In this document: positions 11,468 to 24,723 of the stretch, piece by piece
Layout of the letters: each line of letters starts with the position of its first letter
Numbering within the stretch: the first letter of the stretch is position 1
NCBI RefSeq assembly: GCF_040412425.1
Contig: NC_089755.1
Location: 58,142,798 to 58,206,797, forward strand
Length of the DNA: 64,000 nucleotides
Direction: 5' to 3'
Source of the DNA: Macrobrachium rosenbergii
Lineage: Eukaryota; Arthropoda; Malacostraca; Decapoda; Palaemonidae
Notes under the pieces: model-generated
What the model saw: the letters and a program-made list of their open reading frames with translations, nothing else
The model's database searches: none
What the model was told of the DNA's origin: nothing
Translations under genes and position numbers: made by a program

Positions 11468-11690
11468 TATTATTGTTATTATTCAGAAGATGGACCCTAT
11501 TCATATGGAACAAACCCACAAGCGCCATTGACTTGAAATTCAAGCTAGAAAGAAGTAACAGAAGGTAATGGGAAACAGAGAAAGAAGAGATCACTTATTT
11601 AAAATAAATTAACAAATCAATAAATAAATGATGAAATAAACATTAAAAGAACTTGAAAAACACCATCTTAAAAGGAGAGGCTCTATAGCC
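11468..11690 (+). repeat. Interspersed repeat family B (ATT-linked)
   Basis: After a short ATT-rich run the sequence reads CAGAAGATGGACCCTATTCA, CCATTGACTTGAAATTCAAG and AGAAGAGATCACTTATTTAA. The same order of blocks, again right after an ATT microsatellite, is at 54,690-54,975. The family ends in A-rich, AAATA-type sequence. No ORF; likely a non-autonomous retroelement whose 5' end sits in the ATT array. Confidence 0.7.
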
Positions 11691-11816
11691 CTAGTTCTCT
11701 GGGAGTAAGCCAAAGACACCGCCTGTCCAGAGTCATAGAGACATGACCAAAACTAAAACACGTCTATGACAACTCTAGACTTGCGATGCCTCTGAAGACC
11801 TTCGGCCCCTGTCATG

Positions 11817-12600
11817 AATAGGTGGAGTACTTTCCCTGCAATTAACAGGAGAAACACTCTACCTAAAATTGAACAGGTGAAGCACTGCCTGCAGTTAACA
11901 GGTGAAACGCTAGATGCCATGAACAGATGAAACACGCTAACTATAATTAACAGAAGAAACACACTTCCTAAAATGGACAGGTGAAACACTACCTGCAGTT
12001 AACAGGTGACACACTACCTATAATTAACAGGTGAAACACTTATGTAATTAACAGGTGAAACACACTACCTGCAATTAACAGAACAGGTGAAAAAATCAAT
12101 CTACAATGAACAGGTGAAACACTCTACATGCAATTGACAGGTGAAACATTCTACCTGCAATTGACAGGTAAAATACTCTACCTGCAATTGACAGGTAAAA
12201 CATTCTACCTGCATTTGACAGTGGAAATATTCTACCTGCAATTGACACGGGAAACATTCTACCTGCAATTGACAGGTGAAAAGTTCTACCAGCAATTGAC
12301 AGGTAAAATATTCTACCTGAAATTGACAGGTAAAACATTCTACCTGCAATTGACAGGTGAAACATTCTACCTGCAATTGACAGGTAAAATATATTCTACC
12401 TGCAATTGACAGGTGAAAAACTCAATCTACAATGAACAGATCAAACACTACACTTACAATTAACAGGTAAAATATTCTACTTGTAGTTAACAGGGACAAC
12501 ACACTACCTGCAGGTAACAGTAAAAACACTCTACCTGCAGTTAACAGTTAAAACACTCTACCTGCAGTTAATAGGGACAACACTCTACCTGAAATTATGC
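11817..12600. repeat. 27-bp minisatellite
   Basis: Units of the form CTACCTGCAATTGACAGGTG plus AAACATT repeat about 28 times, regular at 12,110-12,410 and degenerate on both sides. The 27-base period keeps three frames open over about 90 codons with nonapeptide repeats on both strands (FYLQLTGKT on plus, MFHLSIAGR on minus). Openness on both strands is a by-product of the period, not evidence of a gene. Confidence 0.92.
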
Positions 12601-13100
12601 AAACAGTCCTCCTCATCCTCAGCCCACCAAGCTTCCCCGAAACAAAGCTCCGAAAGATGACGTCACCTGTTCTCAGCCAAAAGCGTTATCGAATTCATGA
12701 GGCTTCGTAATTCCGTCATGGACTCAACAGCGCTTCATCGTGATAACAGGAAAAGAATTGTTAGCAGGGAAGCCTCTGGCTCCACCAATAACTCTTCTAA
12801 CCCTTTGAAAGCTTCAGCTTTGAAGCAGATTCAGCATTTGACTTAGGCTAATCAATAGCAGGAAAAGATTCTCTGGGGAAGCCTTTTTTGGATTCACCAG
12901 TAACTCTTCTAAACCTTTGAAAGCAGATTCAGTATTTGACATTGGCAAATCGGTCTCACTCATAGCACGTCGAAATGGGGCTTAATATCTTTTTCCAATG
13001 TTATTAATATTAATAATCATGCCAATGGATACACTCAAATGTCATAAGGCGGATGAATAATTATCTATGTAAGATACGAAATTGCTTTGAAAACACGATT
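12601..13100. other. Unassigned stretch with a short duplication
   Basis: TCTTCTAACCCTTTGAAAGC near 12,792 recurs with changes near 12,908, with neighbouring GATTCAGCATTTGAC/GATTCAGTATTTGAC. A local duplication of about 115 bp; no gene seen. Confidence 0.5.
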
Positions 13101-13105
13101 AAAAA

Positions 13106-13110
<5 letters not shown>

Positions 13111-13177
<67 letters not shown>

Positions 13178-13241
13178 CTTAGGGAAGAGCTAGCAATTAA
13201 GATAAAAGCTCTTAAAACAATGGAATAGAACCAATAAGCAT

Positions 13242-13294
<53 letters not shown>

Positions 13295-13319
13295 AAGCAA
13301 TGGAATAGAACGCAGGAAA

Positions 13320-13390
<71 letters not shown>

Positions 13391-13482
13391 TCAGTTATCA
13401 AAAGAGAATGAAAAAAAGGGAAACAGAAAGACGACGGAACAGAACGCAACAAAGCAAAAGGGGAGAGAGAGAGAGAGAGAGA
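13111..13482. repeat. Cluster of four (GA)n microsatellites
   Basis: GA runs at 13,111-13,171, 13,243-13,291, 13,321-13,385 and 13,463-13,482. The spacers share CAATGGAATAGAACCAATAA / CAATGGAATAGAACGCAGGA, so spacer and array were copied together. Confidence 0.95.
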
Positions 13483-13636
13483 GAGGACGGGGGGCGGCAA
13501 AAGGTTACAGAACACACTCTACGGCAAAAATCTCCTTTTCCCAAAGTTGATAGCACTACCCGGAAGGGTTGCTATCCTCGATACGACGTTACCTTACTAC
13601 AAACGGCGAGATCGGTATAGCATCCCCTCCAGGTAG

Positions 13637-13985
13637 CAGTAAGCAGCAGCAGGGGAAGCAGGAGAAGCAGGAAAAGCAGCAGCAGCAGTAGCAGCAGCAG
13701 GCACAGCAGTAGTAGCAGGTTCTTCTAGCGATCTGTTCTTCAAGGATCTTCCTTTTCTTGAGGAGTATTTGCTGAAGATAATAGCAGTAAGCAGCAGCAG
13801 GAAAAGCAGTGGAGCAGTGGCAAAAGCAGGAAAAGCAGCAGGTGCAGTAGCAGCAGCAGTAGCAGGCTTTTCCAGTGATCTGTCCTTCCAGGATCTTCAT
13901 TTTCAGGATCTTCATCAGCAGGAAAAGCAGTTTCTTCCAGTGATCTGTCCTTCCAGGATCTTCATCTTTCTGAGAAGTATTTACT
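13637..13985. repeat. AGC-rich simple sequence with duplicated spacer
   Basis: Repeated AGCAGCAGG/AGCAGG blocks alternate with a spacer containing CAGTGATCTGTCCTTCCAGG and GATCTTCATTTTC, present about three times with the last copy at 13,930-13,970. Alanine-, cysteine- or serine-rich open frames across it are repeat artefacts. Confidence 0.8.
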
Positions 13986-14261
13986 GGAGATGATTAGGTC
14001 CTCAGAGCGAATCCTTCCAAGAGTATCCTTTATTGGAAGCAGGTCAAAGGGAATCCTTACTTACGAAACCTCTCGCTAAGAGGAATGTTTTCCACTTAAT
14101 AATAATAATAAAAGAATTAGGGGACGCAGCGTCGCAGTTAATTAGGTGTAACGGTGGCATAGCCGTTGGTGAAATATCTATTAAATTAAACTATATTTCC
14201 CCCAACGGAGATGCCATCCTCACACCCAATTCTTTCCATAGAAGAGAGGGAAGAGGAAAAG

Positions 14262-17090
14262 GGTGTTTCTCACTTCGTAATCCTACATCCTGAAAGGAAA
14301 ACTGAGTATATTTGAAACAACAGTGTTGAATTTTCGAACACAATAACAAAAGGTCGTTTCTCACTTCGTAATGCTGTAGCGTGAATGGAAAATTAAAGAT
14401 GTTTGAAACAACAATGTTGAATTTTCGAACACTAAAATGATAGGAAAATGTTGTTTCTCTATAACTTGAATGGAAAATTGGAGATGTTTGAAACAACGAT
14501 GTTGAATTTTCGAACACTAAAATGATAGGAAAATGTTGTTTCTCACTTCGTAATGCTGTAACTTGAATGGAAAATTGGAGATGTTTGAAACAACGATGTT
14601 GAATTTTCGAACACTAAAATGATAGGAAAATGTTGTTTCTCACTTCGTAATGCTGTAACTTGAACGGAAAATTGAATATATTTGAAACAACAATGTTGAA
14701 TTTTCGAACACTAAAATGATAGGAAAATGTTGTTTCTCACTTCGTAATGCTGTAACTTGAACGGAAAATTGAATATATTTGAAACAACAATGTTGAATTT
14801 TCGAACACTAAAATCATAGGAAAATGTTGTTTCTCACTTCGTAATGCTGTAACTTGAATGGAAAACTGAAGACGTTTGAAAATTGAATATATTTGAAACA
14901 AATAACAAAAGGTCGTTTCTCACTTCGAATTTTTGAACGGAAAATTGAATATATTTGAAACAAAAATGCTGTTGTTTGTTTCTCTTTCGTAATCCTGTAA
15001 CCTGAAAGGAAAATTAAAACATAATTTTTTCGAAACAACAAAAGGTTGTTTCTCGCTTTGTAATCCTGTAACCTGAAAGGAAATTTTTGAACACTAGACA
15101 CAAATGAAAAAGGTTGTTTCTCGCTTCGTAATCCTGTAACCTGAAAGAAACATTTAAAATATTTGAAACAACAATTTTCGAATGCGATTTGTTTCTCGAA
15201 CAACTAAAATAATAAACAACACTTGAAAAGACTAAGAAAAGGTTGTTTTCCAACCTGAAAGAAACATTTAAAATATTTGAAACAACAACACTGAAAATGT
15301 TGTTTTCACTTCGTAATTAGATATATTAGAAACAACAATTTTGAATTTTCGAATACTCCAGGAGGCAGAAAACGTTGTTTCTCTCTTCATAATCCTTTAA
15401 CCTGAAAGGTAAATTAATTATGTTTGAAACAACAATGCTGAATTTTCGACACTAAAATAATAAGAAAATGTTGTTTCTCACTTTGTAATCCTGTAACCTG
15501 AAAGGAAAATTAGATATATTAGAAACAACAATTTTAAGTTTTCGAACCCTAAGAATAAAATGTTGTTTCTCGCTTCACAATGCTGTAACCTGAAAGGAAA
15601 ACTGAAATTTAGTTGAAACAACAATGTTGAATTTCCGAACACTAAAATAAGAAGAAAATGCTGTTTCTCACTTCGTAATCCTGTAACCTGACAGGAAAAT
15701 TAGATATATTAGAAACAACAATTTAAATTTTTCGAACGCTAGAGTAGGCAGAAAACGTTGTTTCTCGTTTCATAATGCTGTAACCTGAAAGGAAAATAAA
15801 ATATATTTGAAACAACAGTGTTGAAATCCCAAGCATTAAAATGGTAAGCAGAAAAAGCTTCTCACCTCTCAATCCTGTAACCTGAAAGAAAAACTAAACA
15901 TGTTTGAAACAACAATGCTGAATTTTCGAATACTAGAGTAAGCAGAAAAGGTTGTTTCTCACTTCGTAATCCTGTAACCTGAAAGAAAAACTGAATATGT
16001 TTGAAATTACAATGCTGAATTTTCGAACACTGAAATAAGAAAAAAACGTTGTTTCTCGTTTCGGAATTCTGTAACCTGAAAAGAGTAGATATATTTGAAA
16101 CAACGATGTTGAATTTTCGAATCCTAAAAGAAGAAGAAAATGTTGTTTTTCGCATCGAAATCCTGTAACCTGAAAGAAAAATTTAGTATATTTGAAACAA
16201 CAAAGTTGAATTTTCGAACACTAGAGTAAGCGGAAAAGGTTGTTTCTCACTTCATCATCCTGTAACCTGAAAGAAAAACTAAATTTATTTGAAACAACAA
16301 TGCTGAAATAAGAAAATAAAGGTTGTTTCTCGCTTCGGAATTCTGTAACCTGAAAGGAAAATGAGATATATTTGAAACAACAATGTTGAGTATTCGAACA
16401 CTGAAATAAGAACAAAGGTTGTTTCTCACTTCGTAATGCTGTACCTGAAAGAAAAATTAGGCAGATATATCTGAAACGACAATGTTGAATTTTCGAACAC
16501 TAAAATAAGAAGGAAAAAAGGTTGTTTCTCACTTCGTAATCCTGTAACTTGAAAGGAAAATTAAATATATTAGAAACAACAATGTTGAATTTTCGAACGC
16601 TAAAATAATAAGAAAGGTTGTTTCTCACTTCGTAATGCTGTAACCTGAAAGGAAAATTAGATATATTTGAAACAACAATGTTGAATATTCGAACACTAAA
16701 ATAATAAGAAAGGTTGTTTCTCACTCCGTAAACCTGTAACCTGAAAGGAACACTGAATTTATTGGAAACAACAATGTTGAATTTTAGAATACTCGAGTAA
16801 GCAGAAAAGGTTGTTTCTCGCTTCATAATGCTGTAACCTGAAAGGAAAATCAAATATATTTGAAACAACAATGCTGAAATTCCGAACACTAAAATAAGAA
16901 GAAAATGCTGCTTCTCACTTTGTAATCCTGTAAACTTAAAGGAAAATTAGATACATTTGAAACAACAATGTTGGATTTTCGAACACTTAAACTTTAATAA
17001 AAGGTTGTTTCTCGCTTCTGAATTCTGCAACTTGAAAGAAAAAGTAGATATATTTGAAACAACAATGTTGAATTTTCGAACGGTAAAACC
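14262..17090. repeat. AT-rich satellite, about 97-bp monomer
   Basis: The block GTTGTTTCTCACTTCGTAAT recurs every 93-101 bases (for example 14,534; 14,631; 14,729; 14,826; and 16,229 to 16,808), giving about 29 units over 2.8 kb. Each unit also has TGTAACCTGAAAGGAAAATT, ATTTGAAACAACAATGTTGA and TTTTCGAACACTAAAATAA. GTTGTTTC and GAAACAAC are inverted partners in every monomer, 40-50 bases apart. Units near 14.5-14.8 kb are the most alike; those at 14.88-15.35 kb are truncated or rearranged. Open frames of 60-129 codons inside it are not genes. Confidence 0.93.
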
Positions 17091-17099
17091 GAGGGATTT

Positions 17100-18925
17100 T
17101 GAAAATCATTCTTTTGCGTGTCATCAGGAACTGTAATCTGGAAAAATGGAGATTAATATACATTTCAAATAATAATTTTGAATTTTAGACAGCTGTAACA
17201 CCAACAGGAGACTCTGAAAATAATTCACTGGCTTGAACATTATCAGATGCTGATGCGTGTTTATAATCTATCTTCACAGCTTCTGCTAACAATCTTCTCA
17301 GAGTTGCTTCTGGAGCAAGAGCCCGTGCTGGCATGAGGCCTACTTATCCTGAAACAACCACAAGAGTTATTCACTAAAAGTGGGGATTTTATTATCTGGA
17401 AGAAAGGAAATCATTAGAAATGTCACATCTTTGTTGCTTCGTCTTGAGATCTGGTTCAGTAATGAAATCTTGCCTGTATTTCTGAAAATTAAATGTTCAA
17501 GATGAAAATAAAGGAAATGGAGTTTTTTCTTCTTAAGAAAAATGTATTAAACTGAAGCCCAAGTCTGGAAGAAATCAATTTAAGTTTTTTCCACAAAAAA
17601 TTACCAAAAATATGGTTAACAACAAAATGCCACTTGGAAAATGAATCTTCTTGAAAGAAAAGGGATTTGCACTAATGTTCAAGTCTGAAAGAAATCTAGA
17701 AAAGTTTTTTATGAAAATGGCAAAAAAGAGGGCCAACAAAAAAATCCCTCCTGTAATAAAATGTGTTAATGGATTAAAGAAATGCTGGAGAAACAACAAA
17801 GCACAAGTAATCAGAGCAACACTCACTTCTGTAAGATGAAGACGGCCATGAATTCCTTCGAACGACTGAAGAAGAAGAAGAACAGCAATCTCTCCTTATT
17901 CTCAAGCTCTTCGTTGACACATAGGTATATATCGCATCATGCACGTCATATCTGTTATGGTCAAATTTTCATACCAAACATGCTGTGCTGTAGCGATATG
18001 TCCCTCTGTTCTGGTGAGCTGCGATTTTGTTAGAAATTCTTGTTGTTTAAGAGATACTTCTCAGCTTTGTGGCCTCCTTAGGACTCACTGTGACTCTCTG
18101 AGACTCAAACCTGACTCATCTGACTCCTATGCTTTCCTGCAACTAGATTCTAAGTGCTGAGACTCAAACCAGACTCCTACGGTTTGCTGCAACTAGATTC
18201 TAAGTATTAAATGTCAGAAGTACTGGTATGTATCCTCTGGGTAGCCTGTTTCAATGGCAACCAGGTTAGGCGACCTATAACATAAAATTCACTTACAAAA
18301 TCTCGTGATTATTTTAACTCAATATTGTTACCTAGTTTAATTGCACAGTTATCCCTTTATGAAAATCAACTATTACTGTACAGAGAGGACATTCACTTAA
18401 ACAATTATTAGTCTGGTTCAAGAGCTCTGCTTTCTAAATAAACTAATAGCTTTGACATACTAAAATATACAGTAATTCTATGCCTGGAAAGGTAAGATTA
18501 TAACATTCTTTTCATCAGACACTCATGCAGACCAACAAAAGCAAAGAAGTTCATTGTTTACGACTTGAAGAATTTAAAACTTCATCCCAACACTGACTGT
18601 GGTTAAGGTCTACATGGTGAAACTTTCCCATAACTCAGTAGAGGGTTTTTATAAACCAGCCTTGGATGGTCGTGACCGTTTCAAGAGTCAACGAAAACAT
18701 GGCATTTATGGCCTGGAATGAAAGACGAATATTCTGGACTTGCAGCTTTTGGAAATCGCTGCTCCAAAGCCACATCCTCCACTGATGTCAAATAAACACA
18801 TCATGAATGGAGATGGTGACTTTGGGCAGAAGTTTCTCTCAAAGATGTTGATTGTTGATGATGATGAACCTGGGTAAAGAATTAGTATAGTCCATTAGCA
18901 ACGTTAAAATAAGTTCTCAAAATAA
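17100..18925. other. Unassigned stretch
   Basis: Contains AT-rich DNA with open frames of 62-83 codons (17,575-18,160) and no splice or motif support. CAACTAGATTCTAAGT near 18,140 and 18,190 marks a duplication of about 50 bp. No RNA gene seen. Confidence 0.4.
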
Positions 18926-18929
18926 ATTC

Positions 18930-19145
18930 TGGAACGTTATTCGTGTACATTCCAGAATCTGGGTCGTCACTCATACGCATTCCAAAATCTGGAAAATCAA
19001 TTATAAACATCTCTAAATCTGGATCATTACCCGTACACAACCCAAAATCTGGATTATTACTTACACCCATTCCAAAAACTGGACCAGCATTCATACACAA
19101 ACTAAAATCTTTAACATCACTCGTACAGACTCCAGAATCTGGAAT
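18930..19145. repeat. 30-bp minisatellite
   Basis: AATCTGG or a close variant recurs at 18,956, 18,986, 19,016, 19,046, 19,076, 19,106 and 19,136, an exact 30-base period over about seven units. Both strands are open with decapeptide repeats as a consequence. Confidence 0.9.
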
Positions 19146-19149
19146 CTAA

Positions 19150-20105
19150 GTCCTGGAACAAAAATCGTCTGTCTTCAAACTCTGAGGTCAACTATCAAGC
19201 ATTCCAACAGCTGTACATCCAATAACTGGAGCTTCCCCTAGTCATAATTCTAATCCTGGAACGTTGCTTCGGCTTACCGAAATTACTGGAAAAGATTCCA
19301 GTGGCTCAAGATGACGTAGGAAGAGCTAAAGTGAACAGATAGTAATTGTCAATGAATTACGTCTGTATTAAGTAATTGCTTGTCAATTACTGTCAGCCCA
19401 AATTAGCTACAAAGTCTCTGCAAAACGACAGCGTGATTCACTGTAGGGAGTCTATGACTGCAGTAGAGTGACGCCAGTTTGTCATATTAAACCATTCTAT
19501 TAATTAATCAAGGCTCTTAGTTATCAACTTATTAATATAACTGCTAAATTTCAATCAGGTTCCATACAGATAGAGATATATTGTACCTTTTAATAAAAGA
19601 TATCCGTAAGGTAAACAAATTAAAAATAACCAGAAAGGTATTACTCTATACACGAACAATTCTTCCTTGAAGGATAGAAATTAGGTCGCTTGTTAAAATT
19701 TACTCTTTCCATGCTTGTGCGAGCACGCATGCACGCTTGATTAACGTCTATATTATAGCTACAAACACAAAGATACGTTTACAAACTTAAGTCTACCTAT
19801 ATACCTATAGGCCTAGCAGACAAAGGTGCATTCGCAAACTTAGGCTTAAAAATAACCAAAATAAGTCATTAACATAAAACCTAAAACTTACAATATAAGC
19901 TCACGCCTAAAAAAAGACCCTTTAAATCAATTTTATACATGTGGAATGCATAGGCCTAATCTATTTCTATATACACGTCTTTTTTCCTATTGTCATTCCT
20001 GTCCTCAGGCAACTGTTTGTGTGGTGTGTGGAAACATCTGCTGATAAATAAAGGTAGTAACGTAAATCGTATATAATCATGATTAAGAAGGTAATAAATT
20101 ATGAA
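19150..20105. other. Unassigned stretch
   Basis: No exon, RNA gene or dispersed repeat recognised. Short direct motifs such as CAATTAC near 19,350-19,400 only. Confidence 0.45.
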
Positions 20106-20106
20106 A

Positions 20107-20108
<2 letters not shown>

Positions 20109-20184
<76 letters not shown>
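20109..20184. repeat. (GA)n microsatellite
   Basis: A pure GA run. Confidence 0.97.
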
Positions 20185-20187
<3 letters not shown>

Positions 20188-21810
20188 AGTTACTGCTTGC
20201 ATTTTATAGAAAACGATAAAGAAAATTCTGAAAGAAAATGGTTTAATTGCAATATGCGGTGCCTATAACATCAAATGTGATTCTCGCACTTTTATCTATA
20301 AACAATATATAGCAGCGTTCTGTATTATTCTGAGATTATTCCAGTAAATTTAAAGATTTACAACCCGTTGCTTTTAGACTTACGGAATATAAACCAGTAT
20401 TTATGTAATCTTTGCTTACGACTGCCATAAGTAACCGCAACTGAATTTTGAACGTGGAAACAAAATCAATCGAAAATTAATGTTATTACCGTTAATAAGA
20501 CAGTTTTATCAATGTTATTGTTCCCTGTCTCTACTCCCACAATCAAGAGCACAATTATCCTAAGGTAATTCGCAAGAATAAAAAAGTTTCCTTCCTTGAT
20601 TCAGAAACCACCTGTAGCCTACGCCTGTTTGCCTTGTACACTATCCTAAACCATCCTACACGTAGACCAAGGAGCCTATCGCCAAAAGGACCTGCCTTCC
20701 ACTTAGGAAAAACAGATTGCCTGGGACTGATTGATATCCTTCACCAACAAAACCATTTTTCAGGGCTTACGGCGAGTCGCCAAAGTGTCAAAGAGGGTCG
20801 CTGATGCTATCTCTAGACCTATAGCCTACGCTTGGTCAGAACAGAGTCTAGAGATAGCTGGCGATAGATAAATGGAAGTATATAAACATTGTCTCTATCT
20901 GTCTCTCTCTTTATCTTTCTCTCCCTTTGGGTTTTATGCTGTGCGAGTCTAAATAAATAGACGACACTGGGTTCTTACTTTTAAAATCTGCCATTTTTGG
21001 GGGGTTAACAGTGTGTTCCCACTCGAACCAGTGTGTGCCTAAGGGCTTTAAATTCATAGCAGGTCTTTCTCTGACAATTATAAAACTTATTTCTAACGCA
21101 AATGAAGACCAGGTCATTGATCACTGACCTAACATCACCTAGCTTCGTTACAAACCACGCTTTGGGCCTATAGCAACGGTTGTTTTTCCTCCAGTCACTT
21201 GCATATAGCTTAACATAGTACTAGCAGTGAGAGAAAGATTCGATTTAATCAGATTTAAGTCAAGTTTGGCCTGATCTGACGCAAGTGAGAGGAACAGGCT
21301 ATAAATGTAACTATTTCTACGCTAACTGCTTTCTAAACTGTCTTAACAGTTCCTCAGTACATAGGAAAGTTTGAATCAAAGGCAATAGTGCCGTAACCCT
21401 CATCGGTCTAGCGGAGACGCTAGTTTTGGCCCAATTTTTAAGTCAGGTCGTCAGAGTACTGCTGTTCCATATTTTTAAATATCGTTACATTTCCGAAAAA
21501 AACTTAGTTACGCCATATGTCACGCTATGTTGGCTCTCATGTTTCATTGTAACCCATTCCCGTACAAATGATGTCGAAATATTTCATGTATATGAATAAC
21601 GATGAAATTTACATACAAGTTTAACTTGGGGATTTTTTTAGACGTTCAGTTCAAAGAAAAACGTATTAGCGTCACATTCTTATTTTGGAATGCAATGAAC
21701 TTGTATTTTATGAACAAGAAAGTGAATAATATCGTTGCGATAGAATAAAAATAAAAATTTGATCGAGAGTCAGAATAATATAATTACAAAAAGCTAGATA
21801 TATAATATAT
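20185..21810. other. Unassigned stretch with one hairpin
   Basis: A perfect 13-base inverted repeat, GCTATCTCTAGAC at 20,806-20,818 and GTCTAGAGATAGC at 20,846-20,858, has a 27-base loop. Otherwise I see no exon or RNA gene. Confidence 0.4.
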
Positions 21811-21956
<146 letters not shown>

Positions 21957-22337
21957 CATACATATACGTAATATATAAACAAAACAAAAATCGTATCAGA
22001 GCTGTTAAATAAGATACGGGGAATATAAAATAAAATAAATGGCATATTCTTATCAAAAGTTCCTTACGAAAAAGGAATTAAGAAATTTACCGACATGAAT
22101 AAAGGACGAAAAATGCAAAACGAATGAAATGGCTAAAAAAAATTATAAATAAGATATGAAAGCTCGGCAATACAAGAGATAAATCGAACAGTATTCCGTT
22201 TGTTACGCTCGAGATAAAAAAAAAATCATTTGCCCTGTCGAACTTAAATTTTTCTTACCTACATTTAGATTGGGTCTTTTACGCTTTGAAATGACGCAGC
22301 CAATCAATTCCTGACCTTTAATTTTTCGAGCATAAAA

Positions 22338-22341
<4 letters not shown>

Positions 22342-22391
<50 letters not shown>

Positions 22392-22450
22392 AGAGAGAAT
22401 TTTGGTTGTAATTCATTATCTTTGTTGCTATCGCTTACAAGATGGAAACG

Positions 22451-22500
<50 letters not shown>

Positions 22501-22648
22501 GAATAATTCGTTGAATAAAATGGCTGCATTATGTGAATTGATTTTGTACCGAGTTTTCTAATTTTTCTTCTAATTCGCTTTTCCTGCACGTCAATATTAG
22601 TCAATAATTAGCCAACACAAGATGCCTCAATGAAGGTCTTCTTCCTTC

Positions 22649-22697
<49 letters not shown>

Positions 22698-22720
22698 AAT
22701 AATAATAATAATAATAATAA
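22342..22720. repeat. Cluster of (GA)n and (AAT)n microsatellites
   Basis: GA at 22,342-22,399, AAT at 22,454-22,501 and AAT at 22,650-22,720 with one CACT interruption. Confidence 0.95.
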
Positions 22721-22739
22721 CGTAACTGATGCTTAGCAG

Positions 22740-23410
22740 GGCGGGGGGGAAATCTTACAGCATTACTGGTCATAACTGCCCATTCATCAGAATTATACTA
22801 TAATTACTATTTGCAGATACTTCTGAATGACGAGTGAAGCATCATTCACGATTAATAAATGCATAAATATCAACGATTCGGTATTTATTAATAAAAATGC
22901 AAATAAATCTGTACCATGGCTCGTGACACCTGATTTACTGGGAGAATTGTTTTAGGTAAAATAACCGTAAAATAAGTCTTGGTCGAGAAGAGTTAGATAT
23001 TTTTTTTTCTGTTAAGGTATTATGGTCAATATCCTTTAAGTTATATTTCATAAAAATTCAGTTGCTTTAAGCAGAAAACGAATAGAAATCATGAGTAAAC
23101 CTCGTTGGTTTAAAAGCAAATTTTACAAAGACAACACGGGAAATTGTAAAACGGATATACAATCAGATTACTCGAGTTGTAAAATAAAAAAATACAAGAA
23201 TTGAGACAAGGGTACAAAGACATAAAATTTTGCATGTACAACCCTGGAAATTATAAAACGAATATACAGTCAGATTATACGAGTTGTAAAATAAAGAATA
23301 CAACAAGAATTGAGACAGAGACAACGAGACAATGGTACATAGACATAAAATAAATAAAACCTAAAATATAAAGTTTTAAAGTACAAAAAACAAAGTTAAT
23401 TTCGGCTGGA
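22740..23410. other. Unassigned stretch with a short duplication
   Basis: GGAAATTGTAAAACGGATATAC near 23,140 recurs as GGAAATTATAAAACGAATATAC near 23,248, both followed by CAGATTA and GAGTTGTAAAATAAA. A tandem duplication of about 108 bp; no gene seen. Confidence 0.5.
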
Positions 23411-23417
23411 ATATTAC

Positions 23418-23570
23418 CTCTCGAAGGCAGGCGAAGGCTGGAGGCTGCTTCTTGGCTTCCTGTCCTTCTCCTGAGAGAGAGAGGGACTTACTGCCTCTAA
23501 CAGCCAGGGAGGTGAGTTTAAATAGCCCATAGAAGCCACGCCCCCTCTTTCGAGGCCTACCTAAACCACG
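23418..23570 (-). promoter_or_regulatory. Core promoter and leader exon
   Basis: Read on the minus strand: GGCGTGG near 23,568, then a GC/CACCC-type box GGGGGCGTGG near 23,545, then a TATA-like CTATTTAAAC at 23,517-23,526. About 30 bases farther is the expected start (near 23,490), then a leader ending CGAGAG with donor GTAATA after position 23,418. No ATG-led frame of note occurs in the leader. The element spacing fits an RNA polymerase II promoter. The downstream gene would lie to the left and I do not find its coding exons. Confidence 0.5.
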
Positions 23571-23934
23571 CCTTCGTCGAATTGTGGGGTACTGCTAGCC
23601 GGACGACACCAAAAATTCGAAAATACCCCCAAAAAGTACAGTTTCCCAGCCACCCTCTTTCAGACGTGTCAAAGCAAACTCCTGGATTTCGCGAGACCCA
23701 ATCTGCCGACTGGAAAATTGGCAAAAGGACCCGTTTCCCTTCGCCGAAATTCAAGAAGAAGGTGACATGTGGCGTTTTCAACTTTCACATGACTTCGTGA
23801 TTTTGGGAGATAGCCCCAGGGCTGCTTGGTGTTCATACTAATGAGTAGAGATTTAGGGATATGGTGACACGAAGGCGTCGTGTGATCAGAAATCCCCAAG
23901 AAAAATTTTGTGAAGAAGAAGCTGGAGGTGGAGA

Positions 23935-24008
23935 GGGCGTCTTTTCTTAGGCCATATATTCACATGTCAGGGGTTGGACAGCTGTCAGCTTTATTGCTTT
24001 GTATGTAT

Positions 24009-24097
<89 letters not shown>

Positions 24098-24157
24098 TTT
24101 TCTTAAGCCATATATTCACATGTCAGGGGTTGGACTACTGTCAGCTTTAATGCTTTG

Positions 24158-24163
<6 letters not shown>
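23935..24163. repeat. Tandem duplication carrying (AAT)n
   Basis: CCATATATTCACATGTCAGG plus GGTTGGAC and GTCAGCTTTA(A/T)TGCTTTGTAT occurs at 23,951 and 24,110, each followed by an AAT array (24,010-24,098 and from 24,163). Confidence 0.85.
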
Positions 24164-24195
<32 letters not shown>

Positions 24196-24316
24196 TTAAT
24201 AATTTTTCTAATAATAATACTACTATATATAGAATTATAATGGTTTTTTCAATACATTTTTCATGACTGCTGTGGTGAAAAATAATTTTACAAATATATA
24301 TACAGTATATTGCTTT

Positions 24317-24370
<54 letters not shown>

Positions 24371-24488
24371 TTTTTTCTAATAATAATACTACTAGCCTAT
24401 ATATAGAATTATAATGGTTTTTCAATACATTTTCATGAATGCTGTGGTGAAAAATAATTTTACAAATATATATACAGTATATTGCTTT

Positions 24489-24533
<45 letters not shown>

Positions 24534-24659
24534 TAATAATAATAATAATAATATCATAACTATAAATAGAATAATGGTAATTTCAATGCCTTTTTCAAGA
24601 AAAATATTTTGGTAAAAAATAATTTTATAAATATATCTACATATCTTTATTGATTTGTA

Positions 24660-24723
<64 letters not shown>

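Noticed and set aside
12096..12409. Three overlapping ORFs of 89-93 codons with nonapeptide repeats
   Set aside because: All are produced by the 27-bp minisatellite; both strands are open at once, which is expected from the period and not from coding.
11749..12600. CRISPR-like array (regular short repeats)
   Set aside because: Units are contiguous degenerate copies without unique spacers, and the genome is eukaryotic.
14191..16889. Several 60-129-codon Phe/Ser-rich minus-strand ORFs
   Set aside because: These lie wholly inside the 97-bp satellite; each is a chain of repeat units.
17575..17826. 83-codon hydrophobic minus-strand ORF resembling a membrane protein
   Set aside because: Hydrophobicity follows from T-rich sequence; there is no start context, splice site or recognisable motif.
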